Of a stretch of DNA of 64,000 nt, positions 42,095-51,756 are shown piece after piece. The notes under the pieces are model-generated. The model worked only from the letters and a program-made list of their open reading frames with translations. It had not been told where the DNA came from and did no database searches. Location: the NCBI RefSeq assembly GCF_018449635.1, contig NZ_JAAVUV010000019.1, positions 1-64,000 on the forward strand, given 5' to 3'. Numbering within the stretch: position 1 is the stretch's first letter; each line of letters opens with the position of its first letter. This DNA comes from Caballeronia sp. dw_276. Lineage in GTDB: Bacteria; Pseudomonadota; Gammaproteobacteria; Burkholderiales; Burkholderiaceae. Made by a program: the position numbers and the translations under genes.

Positions 42095-42406
42095 ATGAAA
42101 GCAACAATTTGGGGCCATTCCCAGTTGCCCGAAGGGCATGAAGAGGTTCATCGATTTGCTTTCGAACTTCACGACGGAAGTGCTGCGCCACCCGTGCGTG
42201 AATCTGTTTCCCTGCGCACTGCTCGCGTTGTTGTCGCGCATTTACAGGACGGCAATGCATTGATTCAAATGTTCCGAGCCATCGTCGATAGCCAGTCGGC
42301 GGACTATGATCGGTTAGTCGGACAGAGCTTCGAGGATGATTTCATTGAGAACGGTCCGAGCGATCGCGTCGATGACGCGCCGGGATGGCAGAACGCCAAT
42401 CGCTAA
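42095..42406 (+). CDS. Small hypothetical protein, 103 aa
   Basis: A 103-residue acidic soluble protein starting MKATIWGHSQLPEGHEEVHRF. The ATG follows a weak AAAG site. No signal peptide, membrane helix or known motif is visible. It stands alone between decayed DNA and the chemosensory-type hybrid gene. Coding is supported by a sensible amino acid composition only. Confidence 0.5.
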   Translation: MKATIWGHSQLPEGHEEVHRFAFELHDGSAAPPVRESVSLRTARVVVAHLQDGNALIQMFRAIVDSQSADYDRLVGQSFEDDFIENGPSDRVDDAPGWQNANR

Positions 42407-43186
42407 GCGCTGTTGTAGGAGACAAACTCCTTGGGCCGTATGCGGCCATGATAGGACATCGTAGTCTTAGCTAACACCGTCGGCAATGCGGTTTCACCGT
42501 CAACAAATCGCGAAGATGGAGTCTTGGGAAGCCATAGGTGTTGTCGCCGGCAGCAAATAAGCGTCCCGGGCTTAATCCATGGAGTTTCCATTGGAGGAGC
42601 TGGTCCGAACCGACAATTGACTTGCCCCTTCGCAGTATCCAAAGCAACGGCATCCGGCGCGGATCTTTGAGATCGACTCTGGATCGGGCATCCTTCGTTT
42701 TGCTGTAGCAGAAGTTTCAGCAGGGGTTTGGGCTTTTTGTCATCCGTGCGCCCAATGAATGCTGCATCGGCCGGTCTACCGCACTGCTGTCCCTGTCAGC
42801 CATTTTCGGCCTTTCGCGGCTCATGCTTAGATCGCAACCAACCGAATTCAGGGGCGCGAAAGTTATCGGCGTTCTCTTTCGCCGCGATGCCCGAATCTCA
42901 CCCGCGGTTCTGGGCAAGCATGCGCGATGGCAGGTTTCTGGCCCTATAGACCTTTAAGTTCACCAGTTGAATTGCTGTTTGCAGCGGTGGGCGGGCCCGG
43001 CATAAAAATTGCGCCATCCTTTCTCGGGACAATAGGGTGTGCCGTGCAATTTTTGGAACCCCGATTGTCGATAGCAGATTACGCGGTGAGGTCAGTAGAT
43101 ACTGTGACGACCTTAAGCTCAACAACAGTTCAATAAAAGCTAGGACGTTCCCGCTAGTCTGCGCGATCTGGAGCGCGCGCTCCCCT
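42407..43186. other. Intergenic region upstream of CheB-CheR hybrid
   Basis: About 780 bases with no supported gene. Reading frames overlap on both strands, none with a convincing start. The final 50 codons upstream of 43187 are open in the hybrid gene's frame but do not resemble a CheB N-terminus, so they are treated as leader DNA. Confidence 0.4.
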
Positions 43187-46100
43187 ATGACAGATCCTCG
43201 CCCGACAGAAGGGCTTCCCAACCTACGAAGCGCCGCGCCTGAAAGCGCCTCCACCTTAGGATTTCCGGTGGTCGGAATTGGCGCATCGTCGGGCGGCATA
43301 CAGGCTTTACTTCGCTTGTTTGAAAATATGCCGTGCGACGTGGGTATGGCGTTCGTAATCGTGCTGCATTTATCCCCGAAGTTCGAGAGCCGCGCTGATG
43401 AGATTCTTCAACGCGTAACAAAAATGCGCGTCATGCAGGTCACCGCACCCACGGCAATCGAGAAAAACTGCGTCTACCTGATTTCGCCCGTGAGTAATCT
43501 ATCAATGATCGACGGCTCGCTTCATGTCACGCACGCAGAGCGCCCGCACGGCCGCCCGGAAGCGATCGACTTGTTTTTTCGCAGTTTGGCGGAAGCTCAC
43601 GGGATGCGAGCGATTAGCATCGTTCTCTCGGGTACCGGTAGCGACGGAGCAGTTGGGATCAGCCGTATTAAGGAATGCGCGGGCGTGACCATCGCGCAAA
43701 GCCCGGAGGACGCCGAATACGACGAGATGCCACGAAGCGCACTGGCGACCGGCATGGTGGATATCGTCTTGCCGGTAGTTGATATGCCGCAAAAGTTGAT
43801 AGAACTCTGGCGCAACGCCAGTGTCATTGCGATTCCAAAGGCCCGGGATGGACAACCTTCTGGCGTCGCACAAGCGCACAGTGAAGCTGCAGAGAAAGCA
43901 CTTTCAGGCATTCTCAAAACACTGCAGGCCCGCACCGGACACGATTTTCACCACTACAAGCGCGCTACCATTCTGCGACGTATCGAGCGGCGTTTGCAGG
44001 TCAACGCAATCGCTGACCTGCCAACGTATCTGCGTTTTCTCGACACGCAACGCGACGAAAGCACCGCGTTGCTCAAAGATCTTTTGATTGGGGTCACCAA
44101 TTTCTTTCGGGATCGCGAAGCATTTGAAGCGCTTGAGCGCGAAGTCGTGCCGAAGCTACTAACCAGCCGGTCTGTCGAAGAAAAAGTTCGCGCCTGGGTG
44201 GTGGGCTGCTCAACGGGTGAAGAAGTCTATTCCCTGGGCATGATACTTAGCGAAGGCGTTACCGACCCTCAGTTCACGCCAGGCCTACAACTTTTCGCGA
44301 CCGACATCGATGAAAGAGCGATTCAGTTTGCTCGATCAGCGGCTTACCCGGAGGCGATACTGACAGACGTGCCGCCGACACGACTTCATCGGTTTTTCGC
44401 GAAAACGCGCGGGCGGTATGTGATCGCCAAGGCGTTGCGAGATAAAGTGCTTTTTGCATCCCACAATATTTTGCGCGATCCGCCGTTCTCGCAGCTTGAT
44501 CTGATCTCGTGCCGAAACCTTCTGATCTATCTCGATCGAACTGTGCAGCGCCAAATTTTGCAGACGTTTCACTTTTCCCTACGACCTGGCGGCTACCTGT
44601 TCTTGGGCAGCGCGGAGTCGGCTGAGATTGCCGATGACTTGTTTGCATCCGTGGACAAGAAAAACCGCATCTACCGAGCGAGGGTACTCACAACAAGGCA
44701 GTCGATGCGGGCCTTGCCTCCCGTCGTCACGCAGTTTGGTTCGACTGCTCAATTAAGCGTCGGACCGCCTACCCCCATGCGTACGCGGTCACCGACAACA
44801 GGGCTTCATCAACGCGTGCTGGAACATCACGCCCCGCCATATGTAATCGTCGATCGGGATGCGCAGATCGTTCACATGTCCGATCAGGCGGGTCGTTTCC
44901 TCAGATATGTTGGCGGTGAACCGACGCAACACCTACTTACGCTAATCAACCCGGATTTACGCGTCGAGTTGCGTGCCGCAATGTTTCAAGCGCTTCGACA
45001 GGGGCAGAACGTTGACGTCCGACACGTACGTTTTTCTCGCGGCGAAACCCATTCCTATGTCGACATTGCAGTGCGCCCCTACCAAAACAATGCTGACGAC
45101 ATGGATGTTGTGCTCATTACACTCACCGAATCGCAACAGCCGGCTGCGCTCGCTTCGGCCGATGGCGGCGTAGATTCGCTTGATCCTCTGGTTACGCGAC
45201 TAGAGGGTGAGTTACACCTGACCAAGGAACAACTCCAGGCCAGCATCGAACAGTCGAGTATGTCGAACGAGGAGCTTAAAGCGTCCAATGAAGAGTTGCA
45301 GGCGATCGTCGAGGAGATGCGCTCGGCCAGCGAAGAACTTGAGACCGGCAAGGAAGAGCTTCAGTCCGTCAACGAGGAGCTCACGACAGTCAACGGTGAG
45401 TTGTTGTCAAAAGTGGAAGAGACGACCAAGGCGAACGACGATCTCGAAAATCTGCTTGCGGGCACTGGGATCGCGACCATATTTCTCGATCGCGACATGC
45501 GCATCAAGCGCTACTCGCCATCCGTCGTTTCGCTGTTCAATATCATCGATTCAGACATCGGGCGGCCGCTTTCAGACCTGACTCACCACCTCAAATATCC
45601 GCAACTCACCGCTGACGCGACAAGCTCCTTCGAGGACCTGAAACTCATTGAGCGGGAGGTGCAAACAAATGAGGGCCGTTGGCTATTGGCTCGACTGTTG
45701 CCATACAGGACCGCTGACGACCGCATTGATGGCGCAGTGCTGACTCTCATCGATATTACCGCCCTTCGGCAGGCCCAAAACGAGGCACGCGCAAGCGAGG
45801 ACCGCTTGAAGTTGGCGGCCCAAGCCACTAACGATTACGCGATTATTGTCCAAGACCCGGAAGGGGTGATCGTTACGTGGAACCAAGGTGCCGAGCGTGT
45901 TTTTGGGTACTCGGCGAGTGAGGCCGTCGGTCAGCCGATCGATCTCATTTTTATTCCGGACGAGCGGGCTGCGGGCATTCCACTGATGGAGCGGCAGCAG
46001 GCCACTGCTGCGGGGCGAGCGGACGATGATCGCTGGCACATGCGTAAGGACGGCATGCAAATTTATTGCAGGGGCGTGGTCACGCCAATTGATACCGACA

Positions 46101-47332
46101 GCTTTAAAGGCTACGCGAAGATCGCGCGTGACGATACCGACAAAAAGGGAGCAGAGAATCAGCAGCAGTTGCAACTGACGCTGGAGCGCGCGATTCGTAC
46201 ACAGGCGGAAGAGTCCAACCGGCTTAAAGATGAGTTCTTTGCGGTGTTATCGCACGAACTCAAGAATCCTCTCAACCTAATTCACGTCAAAGCTGAACTC
46301 TTGACACGGCTGCCCATAGCGAAGGAGATCGTTCCGGTACAGGAAGCGGCCGAGGCGATTCAGCGATCTGTAATTTCGCAGGCGAAAATTATTGATGATC
46401 TACTTGATCTTTCGCGCGTGCGTACGGGCAAGCTAGCCCTGCAGTTCGAACCGGTTGATCTCGCAGCCGTACTTCGCGCGGTGGTCGATGCAAGTCTCGA
46501 AGATGCGACGTCAAACGGTATTAGTCTGTCGGTATCTGGCATCGACGCCTCGCTGGTTGTTCAGGCTGATGCAGTGCGTTTTGAACAGATGCTGTGGAAC
46601 GTAGTGCGTAACGCGCTGAAATTTACGCCACGCGGCGGGCGCGTGGATGTCTCGCTTTCACGCGAAGATGGGTTTGCCTGCGTCGAAGTCGCTGACACCG
46701 GTCGCGGCATCGCTCCGGAATTTCTGCCAAAGGTATTCGATATGTTCAGCCAGGCCGAAGGCGGGGGACGACGTGACCGGGGCGGACTTGGGATTGGACT
46801 GTCCCTGGTCAAGCAATTGGCGGAAATGCACGGTGGCCGTATCGAGGCCGAATCGGCTGGACTCGGGCTGGGCGCGCAATTTCGGCTGTGGCTACCCGAG
46901 CATTTTTACTCGTTTTACGAAAGACGCTCCAGTGAACCGATCGATCCACGCATATTGAACGGACTGCGGATACTCCTCGTTGATGATGCGTTGGATGGGC
47001 TGGAAGCATTTCAGACACTTCTCGAGCTTGAGGGCGCGCAGGTTCATGCGGTCGACAGTGCCGAGTTGGCCTTGGCGGCCGCCTCAACAAGTGATTTCGA
47101 TCTTGTCCTATCTGACATTGGGATGCCGACCATGAACGGATACGAACTGATTGCGGAGTTGCGCAAAGCTCCTCGCACGGCGCGGTTGCCAGCTGTTGCG
47201 CTCACTGGTTTCGGGCGCGAGCAGGACATTGCTCGTGCCATGGACGCGGGGTTTAACGCACACATTGGCAAGCCGGTGACACTAAACGCTTTGCTGGACG
47301 CGATCGGGCGGAGTCTGCCGCGAAATACATGA
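43187..47332 (+). CDS. CheB-CheR-PAS hybrid histidine kinase with receiver domain
   Basis: A 1381-residue multi-domain signalling protein. Order: CheB methylesterase (about 20-205; Ser34 in GASSGG, LSGTGSDG), CheR methyltransferase (about 240-510; VGCSTGEEVYS, FATDID, SCRNLLIYL), PAS (about 540-640), a heptad-rich coiled coil (about 669-755), two more PAS regions (about 755-990), HisKA with phospho-acceptor H1023 (LSHELKNP), HATPase (NALKFTP, DTGRGIAP, GLGIGLSLV) and a receiver with Asp1310 (SDIGMP). The start MTDPRPTE was chosen as the CheB domain begins soon after. Such fusions sense stress or light in Proteobacteria; ligand unknown. A stand-alone CheB-like gene is convergent. Confidence 0.93.
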   Translation: MTDPRPTEGLPNLRSAAPESASTLGFPVVGIGASSGGIQALLRLFENMPCDVGMAFVIVLHLSPKFESRADEILQRVTKMRVMQVTAPTAIEKNCVYLISPVSNLSMIDGSLHVTHAERPHGRPEAIDLFFRSLAEAHGMRAISIVLSGTGSDGAVGISRIKECAGVTIAQSPEDAEYDEMPRSALATGMVDIVLPVVDMPQKLIELWRNASVIAIPKARDGQPSGVAQAHSEAAEKALSGILKTLQARTGHDFHHYKRATILRRIERRLQVNAIADLPTYLRFLDTQRDESTALLKDLLIGVTNFFRDREAFEALEREVVPKLLTSRSVEEKVRAWVVGCSTGEEVYSLGMILSEGVTDPQFTPGLQLFATDIDERAIQFARSAAYPEAILTDVPPTRLHRFFAKTRGRYVIAKALRDKVLFASHNILRDPPFSQLDLISCRNLLIYLDRTVQRQILQTFHFSLRPGGYLFLGSAESAEIADDLFASVDKKNRIYRARVLTTRQSMRALPPVVTQFGSTAQLSVGPPTPMRTRSPTTGLHQRVLEHHAPPYVIVDRDAQIVHMSDQAGRFLRYVGGEPTQHLLTLINPDLRVELRAAMFQALRQGQNVDVRHVRFSRGETHSYVDIAVRPYQNNADDMDVVLITLTESQQPAALASADGGVDSLDPLVTRLEGELHLTKEQLQASIEQSSMSNEELKASNEELQAIVEEMRSASEELETGKEELQSVNEELTTVNGELLSKVEETTKANDDLENLLAGTGIATIFLDRDMRIKRYSPSVVSLFNIIDSDIGRPLSDLTHHLKYPQLTADATSSFEDLKLIEREVQTNEGRWLLARLLPYRTADDRIDGAVLTLIDITALRQAQNEARASEDRLKLAAQATNDYAIIVQDPEGVIVTWNQGAERVFGYSASEAVGQPIDLIFIPDERAAGIPLMERQQATAAGRADDDRWHMRKDGMQIYCRGVVTPIDTDSFKGYAKIARDDTDKKGAENQQQLQLTLERAIRTQAEESNRLKDEFFAVLSHELKNPLNLIHVKAELLTRLPIAKEIVPVQEAAEAIQRSVISQAKIIDDLLDLSRVRTGKLALQFEPVDLAAVLRAVVDASLEDATSNGISLSVSGIDASLVVQADAVRFEQMLWNVVRNALKFTPRGGRVDVSLSREDGFACVEVADTGRGIAPEFLPKVFDMFSQAEGGGRRDRGGLGIGLSLVKQLAEMHGGRIEAESAGLGLGAQFRLWLPEHFYSFYERRSSEPIDPRILNGLRILLVDDALDGLEAFQTLLELEGAQVHAVDSAELALAAASTSDFDLVLSDIGMPTMNGYELIAELRKAPRTARLPAVALTGFGREQDIARAMDAGFNAHIGKPVTLNALLDAIGRSLPRNT

Positions 47333-47388
47333 CATTTGTCGGTCTTTGCCGTCAGCGTCAGCTAGCGTTCCAAGGCGACGCTTCACGG

Positions 47389-48042
47389 TCACATCACTTT
47401 CGCATTGATTTCCCGGGCGATCCCGTTGGCCGATACATCTGCAATTTGTGGCCTGGACCCGATACGCGCGATGGCGTGCTCGAGCGCTGCGGCGATCGCT
47501 AAGCCGTTTCCAATGAAGTCGATCGAGCCATCAAAGTCGATGGCATTTTGCTGCATTCCAATTGGTTTGTGGGCAGGATCGAGCACCATCGTCAGACCCC
47601 CGACTGCATGAATGGCGGCCAACCCGCGCGACCCGTCATCGAGTGCTCCAGAAAGAACAATCCCGACGGACCGCCTTCCGGCATGAAGAGCAATCGATTC
47701 GAACAGCGTGTCCACTGTTCGATTCCTCAGGCGATTGTCAATACCCTCAACGAGCAACGCTCGACCGTCGGCGGACAGTGTAAGTGCCTGATCCGGCTCC
47801 CCGATGTAACACACATCCTGCAAAAGTAACTGCCCATTAACTGCCACGATCACTGGCAGCGCTGCACCGCGACTCAGGATCTCCTGCAAATGGCTAACTG
47901 CATCACTAGAGCGATGCAGGACGACCATGACGATCGCCTGGAGGTTATCGGGCCACGCGCCGAGAAGGTCGACGATGTCGTTCAGCCCCTCCGAACCGGA
48001 GGCGCCTATTGCAACGACATATGGCAGGTTATTTGTTTCCAT
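47389..48042 (-). CDS. CheB-like methylesterase domain protein
   Basis: A 217-residue stand-alone CheB catalytic domain: AIGASGSEGLNDI at the N-terminus, VVLHRSS and LSGALDDGSRGL near the Asp/Ser pair. The nucleophile region reads GASGSEG instead of GASTGG, and the last motif DDG replaces GDG, so activity may be altered. No receiver domain is attached. The METNN start was chosen over a longer form without ribosome binding site. It is convergent with the CheB-CheR hybrid and may modulate the same pathway. Confidence 0.82.
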   Translation of the reverse strand: METNNLPYVVAIGASGSEGLNDIVDLLGAWPDNLQAIVMVVLHRSSDAVSHLQEILSRGAALPVIVAVNGQLLLQDVCYIGEPDQALTLSADGRALLVEGIDNRLRNRTVDTLFESIALHAGRRSVGIVLSGALDDGSRGLAAIHAVGGLTMVLDPAHKPIGMQQNAIDFDGSIDFIGNGLAIAAALEHAIARIGSRPQIADVSANGIAREINAKVM

Positions 48043-48341
48043 CTGCCTATCATAGGGCAGTCTCGCCCTCAACAGGCGCACTCATGCCCCTTGGATAACG
48101 GGCGTTAGGGGGCTTCGGATCGTGACACTCGCTGAGGCTTCGCGATGCTTGAGGTCGCTCGGCCATACCCCAGTTGAATAGCGTCGGATGATCTCCGTGG
48201 TGTCAGTGCGCTCCTCGCGCGAGCGCGCGCTGCGGACCGAATGGCTGCTCCGTGGAAAATCGGCCGTCGCTTATGGGTCGGGTCTCGCCCTAAGACAGTC
48301 GGCGCACACTAACTCTCCCTTCACCTGAAAGGAGAGTCGTC

Positions 48342-48968
48342 ATGGAAGCAAATGCCAGCAACGCCCCGACGCGCGTCCCGTGGAATAAGGACAAGCTTAC
48401 TGGGCAGAAGGCGCCGCTGAAGCTGAAGGAAATTTGGGCCATTCGGATTCGGCTGCAACTGGGAGCGAAGACCCGTGATCTTGCGATGTTCAATCTCGCA
48501 ATCGACAGCAAGTTGCGGGCATGCGATCTGACCAAGTTGCGCGTGCGTGATGTCTGCTTGGGCAACCGGGTGGCGCCACGGGCTACAGTCATGCAGCAAA
48601 AAACTCAGCGACCGGTGCAATTTGAAATCACCGAGCAGACCCGCGACAGCGTGGAAAGTTGGATCAAAACGGCAGCCCTGTGCCCATCCGATTTTCTGTT
48701 TCCGGGCCGCATCCATGCTTCGCCGCATCTTTCGACTCGTCAGTACGCGCGCATCGTCCATCGATGGATCAAATCGATCGGGCTTGACGACACGGCCTAC
48801 GGGACGCACACGATGCGTCGCACAAAAGCGTCGTTGATTTACCGACGTACGAAAAATCTGAGGGCCGTTCAGCTGCTGCTTGGTCATACGAAGCTGGAAA
48901 GTACCGTCCGATATCTCGGCATCGAGGTTGACGACGCGCTCGAGATGGCCGAGCAGACCGACGTTTAA
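48342..48968 (+). CDS. Short tyrosine recombinase (phage integrase family)
   Basis: A 208-residue recombinase comprising mostly the catalytic domain. Residues of the R-K-H-R-H-Y set are visible: Arg in SKLRACDLTKLRVRD, HTMRR, LLGHTKLESTVRYLG with the Tyr nucleophile in VRYLG. The N-terminal arm-binding domain of larger integrases is reduced. A good AAAGGAGAG site precedes the ATG. Such short integrases are common stand-alone genes in Burkholderiaceae and may move cassettes or resolve replicons. No flanking att repeats were identified. Confidence 0.85.
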   Translation: MEANASNAPTRVPWNKDKLTGQKAPLKLKEIWAIRIRLQLGAKTRDLAMFNLAIDSKLRACDLTKLRVRDVCLGNRVAPRATVMQQKTQRPVQFEITEQTRDSVESWIKTAALCPSDFLFPGRIHASPHLSTRQYARIVHRWIKSIGLDDTAYGTHTMRRTKASLIYRRTKNLRAVQLLLGHTKLESTVRYLGIEVDDALEMAEQTDV

Positions 48969-49787
48969 CGACGGGAGGCCGGTCGGCAATTGGACGCTGA
49001 CCGGCCATTTCCGGACCTTGAACCTGCGTTTGATGCAGACATCCGAGCGTCCCCTATACAGCGAATTGCTGACCGTGGCACTCTTGACAGTTTTTCGAAG
49101 GGCTTGCTGCGTCGGTGCTCACGCTTTAACCCCAACCACTCCCTCGCTTTATCGCAATATATTCATCCAACGTTGAGGCGAACTCGCCCGTCTGGCGACT
49201 TCTGCAAGCCAGGTCAGTCGAATCACCTTACTGCTGGCATCGCTAACCCAAACCTTATTTGGGGCGACGCGATTGGACCGCACTTGAAGTCGCTTCGGTT
49301 GCGAACAGGTCGCCAAGCCCATCCAGGCAGTGAGATATCCCGCAAGCGGCAAACAAGGTGTCGTCTCAAGCTTGGTGATTAACCCTGGCTCCGTCACGGC
49401 GAGTAACCGATCCCTTCGCCAAGGAAGCTCAAGCAACGAGTTGCGCAGTGGCCTAAGGTTCGACCGCGACGAGGCATGTGCAATATCGGTTGCGGTCAAT
49501 CTGTTGCTCACACGTTAGCTGGTCGCTGGTCTACCAATTCCTCTGGGCCAACAGGATGTGACGAGCGCCAATTAGGAGCGGGACCCGAACATCCTGCATC
49601 TCCCGTAAAGACGGCCTACCAAGCACTGCCTGCTATTCGGCAGGCGTTCTGATCGTCCGATTTGAATTGGTGAGATTGCAACTGTAACGGGCCGCGCCAA
49701 AGAAGTGCAAATCACCCGCAATTGCACCAATTTGCTCGGAATAGCACCACATGCGGATATTTTCGTCGTTACTTTCGAATATTTATA

Positions 49788-49801
49788 CGAAACTTTATGC
49801 G
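49788..49801. promoter_or_regulatory. Candidate GntR operator, site 1 (CGAAACTTTATGCG)
   Basis: Fourteen-bp motif upstream of the amino acid-type ABC operon. It differs at one base from CGAAACTTCATGCG at 61697-61710 in the control region of the GntR gene. Both sit in AT-rich promoter DNA, next to TTCGAA. Shared control by the GntR regulator at 61790 is inferred. Confidence 0.4.
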
Positions 49802-49828
49802 AAACATAGCGATTTAGATCGGCGCTTA

Positions 49829-49848
49829 ATTTTTATAGCTATAAAAAT
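49829..49848. promoter_or_regulatory. Perfect 20-bp palindrome ATTTTTATAGCTATAAAAAT
   Basis: A fully symmetric AT-rich sequence 93 bases upstream of the solute-binding protein start, in the presumed promoter. Perfect symmetry over 20 bp suggests an operator for a dimeric regulator. Which regulator is unknown. Confidence 0.5.
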
Positions 49849-49941
49849 CAGATGCCTACGTTAATATTCACCCCCGCATGGCATACCTCTTGCACTGCTC
49901 TCGCGAAATCAATTCGATGGCAACTGGAAGAGGAAATTTCG

Positions 49942-50880
49942 ATGAGCTGTCCAATGGCAACGGCGAGAGCACTCGTCGTGGGTGCGTTTTTCTCCCTCGC
50001 GGCGCTGGCCGGTTCGACATCCGTTTCTGCAAATGAAACGGGACCCGCCACATCTGAAATCGACATCACAAAACTTCCGGGTGTTGTCCCCACACCCGGG
50101 CTGGCGAACGCGCTACCGGCGGCGATCAAGGCTTCAGGAGTCTTGCGAGTAGCGACTGATCTCACACCGCCCATCAGTTTCCATTCCGAAGAAGGCAAAC
50201 TGATCGGCATTGATGCGGATATAGCTGCTGCACTAGGCATCATCCTTCAAGTCAATGTGCAGATGACGGATGTCGGCGCAGGCGCTGCCATCGTGCCTTC
50301 CATTCTTTCCCGTCGCTTTGACATGACGCTCTCTGGTATTAACGACGATCCGGAGTTGGAAAAGCATCTCGACGTGGTCGACTATATGTACGACGCGACG
50401 ACCATCATGACGATTAGCGGCAATCCACTCGGTATCACGAGTATGGACAACCTCTGCGGGAAAGTGGTCGCTGTCCCCGTCGGGACATTCCAGGAGCGGC
50501 TGGTCGAAGGGGCGTCGAAACGATGCTCCACCCCGATCAGCATCATGGCAATTCCCAAAATGCCGGATGTCCTTCAGGCGGTACGCACCGGCCGCGCGAA
50601 TGCGACTGTCAATGGTTATGCGACGAGCGTCTACACGACGCAGCACCAGACGGGTAATGGCAAAGGACTTCAGGCGCTACCGGACGTTCGCCTCGCCGTC
50701 GGCTATCTCGGCATCCTGATTGCCAAAGACAATACGCAGCTCCGCGACACAGTCATCGCTGCCTTACAACAGATGCTGAAAAGCGGGGCGTACGATGCCA
50801 TATTAAGGAAATGGGGCCTTGCACCGCTTGCAGTGAACACCGTCAAACTGAATGGCGCGCAGAACATTTCGGTGAACTGA
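49942..50880 (+). CDS. Amino acid-type ABC transporter, solute-binding protein (family 3)
   Basis: A 312-residue periplasmic binding protein. A signal sequence (about 5-32, ending VSANE) is followed by the SBP_bac_3 landmarks LRVATDLTPPISFHSEEGKLIGIDADIA and later GTFQERLV (fragments quoted). It delivers a polar amino acid or related amine to the permease encoded next. Start chosen at the ATG with GAGGAAAT upstream; longer forms lack this site. First gene of an ABC-TIM barrel operon. Confidence 0.9.
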   Translation: MSCPMATARALVVGAFFSLAALAGSTSVSANETGPATSEIDITKLPGVVPTPGLANALPAAIKASGVLRVATDLTPPISFHSEEGKLIGIDADIAAALGIILQVNVQMTDVGAGAAIVPSILSRRFDMTLSGINDDPELEKHLDVVDYMYDATTIMTISGNPLGITSMDNLCGKVVAVPVGTFQERLVEGASKRCSTPISIMAIPKMPDVLQAVRTGRANATVNGYATSVYTTQHQTGNGKGLQALPDVRLAVGYLGILIAKDNTQLRDTVIAALQQMLKSGAYDAILRKWGLAPLAVNTVKLNGAQNISVN

Positions 50881-50883
50881 GCC

Positions 50884-51756
50884 ATGTCACGAGCCATTTT
50901 TCAAACCGCCGGCGCAACATCGACGCCAATCATCGCCAAGCCGATCCAATGGGGACAAACAGCCATTGGCGCCGCGGCAATTCTCATTCTCTTTTCCGTT
51001 GCTCTGGTTGTGGGCAGAAGTCAGAGCATTCAGTGGCCACAAATCGGCCGCTATCTCTTCCACCCAACCATTCTCCGTGGCGTCCTGTTGACGCTCGAAT
51101 TGACTGCCGCTGCGATGCTATTCGGAATCGCCGTCGGATGTGCCGTTGCAATCATGGCGATCAGCAGGAACCTCGTTCTCAAAGTTCTGTCGGCCGCTTT
51201 CGTCTGGTTATTCCGTGGCGTGCCTCTCATCGTCCAGATCTTTTTCTGGTTCAACATTGCGCTTTTCATTCCGCAGTTGAGGTTTGGCACCGCCACGATC
51301 TCCATCAACGAAATCATCACGCCTTCACTAGCTGGTTTTCTGGCGCTTGCGCTTCATGAAGCGGCGAATATGGCGGAGATCATTCGGGGCGGACTGCTCT
51401 CAGTCGATCAAGGTCAACAAGACGCTGGCCGCTCACTCGGATTCACAGGAAGTCAAACGCTACGCGTAATCGTATTGCCCCAGGCCGCCCGGGTCATTAT
51501 TCCGCCGACTGGAAATCAGGCCATCGGCATGCTGAAAGCAAGCGCGATCGTCTCGGTGATAGGCATGGAGGATCTGCTGACGCAGGCACAGCACATCTAC
51601 GCACAAAATTTCCTCGTCATCGAATTGCTGATCGTTGCCTCGATCTGGTATCTCGCCGTCACGACACTGGCATCCCTTGGTCAATACTTCATTGAGCGGC
51701 GCCTCGTACGGCATGCCCGCTCCTCCAACAAATCTGTCGAGCGGAGTGGAGAATGA
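50884..51756 (+). CDS. Amino acid-type ABC transporter permease
   Basis: A 290-residue His/Glu/Gln/Arg/opine family permease with about five membrane helices. It has the EAA loop landmark SLGFTGSQTLRVIVLPQAARVIIPPTGNQ in part (D.GRSLG....QTLR.IVLPQA), which contacts the ATPase. Encoded 3 bases after the binding protein and overlapping the ATPase (ATGA). Imports the ligand across the inner membrane. Confidence 0.93.
   Translation: MSRAIFQTAGATSTPIIAKPIQWGQTAIGAAAILILFSVALVVGRSQSIQWPQIGRYLFHPTILRGVLLTLELTAAAMLFGIAVGCAVAIMAISRNLVLKVLSAAFVWLFRGVPLIVQIFFWFNIALFIPQLRFGTATISINEIITPSLAGFLALALHEAANMAEIIRGGLLSVDQGQQDAGRSLGFTGSQTLRVIVLPQAARVIIPPTGNQAIGMLKASAIVSVIGMEDLLTQAQHIYAQNFLVIELLIVASIWYLAVTTLASLGQYFIERRLVRHARSSNKSVERSGE

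Larger units (their letters stand above)
48969..49941. other. Long intergenic region with promoter of ABC operon
   Basis: About 970 bases. Positions 49149-49300 on the - strand encode an NRVAPNKVWVSDASS segment that resembles the (A/P)N.VW..DITY landmark of IS3-type transposases, so a decayed transposase fragment is possible but weak. From 49740 the DNA becomes AT-rich and holds the CGAAACTT motif and a 20-bp palindrome listed separately. No other gene is supported. Confidence 0.4.
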
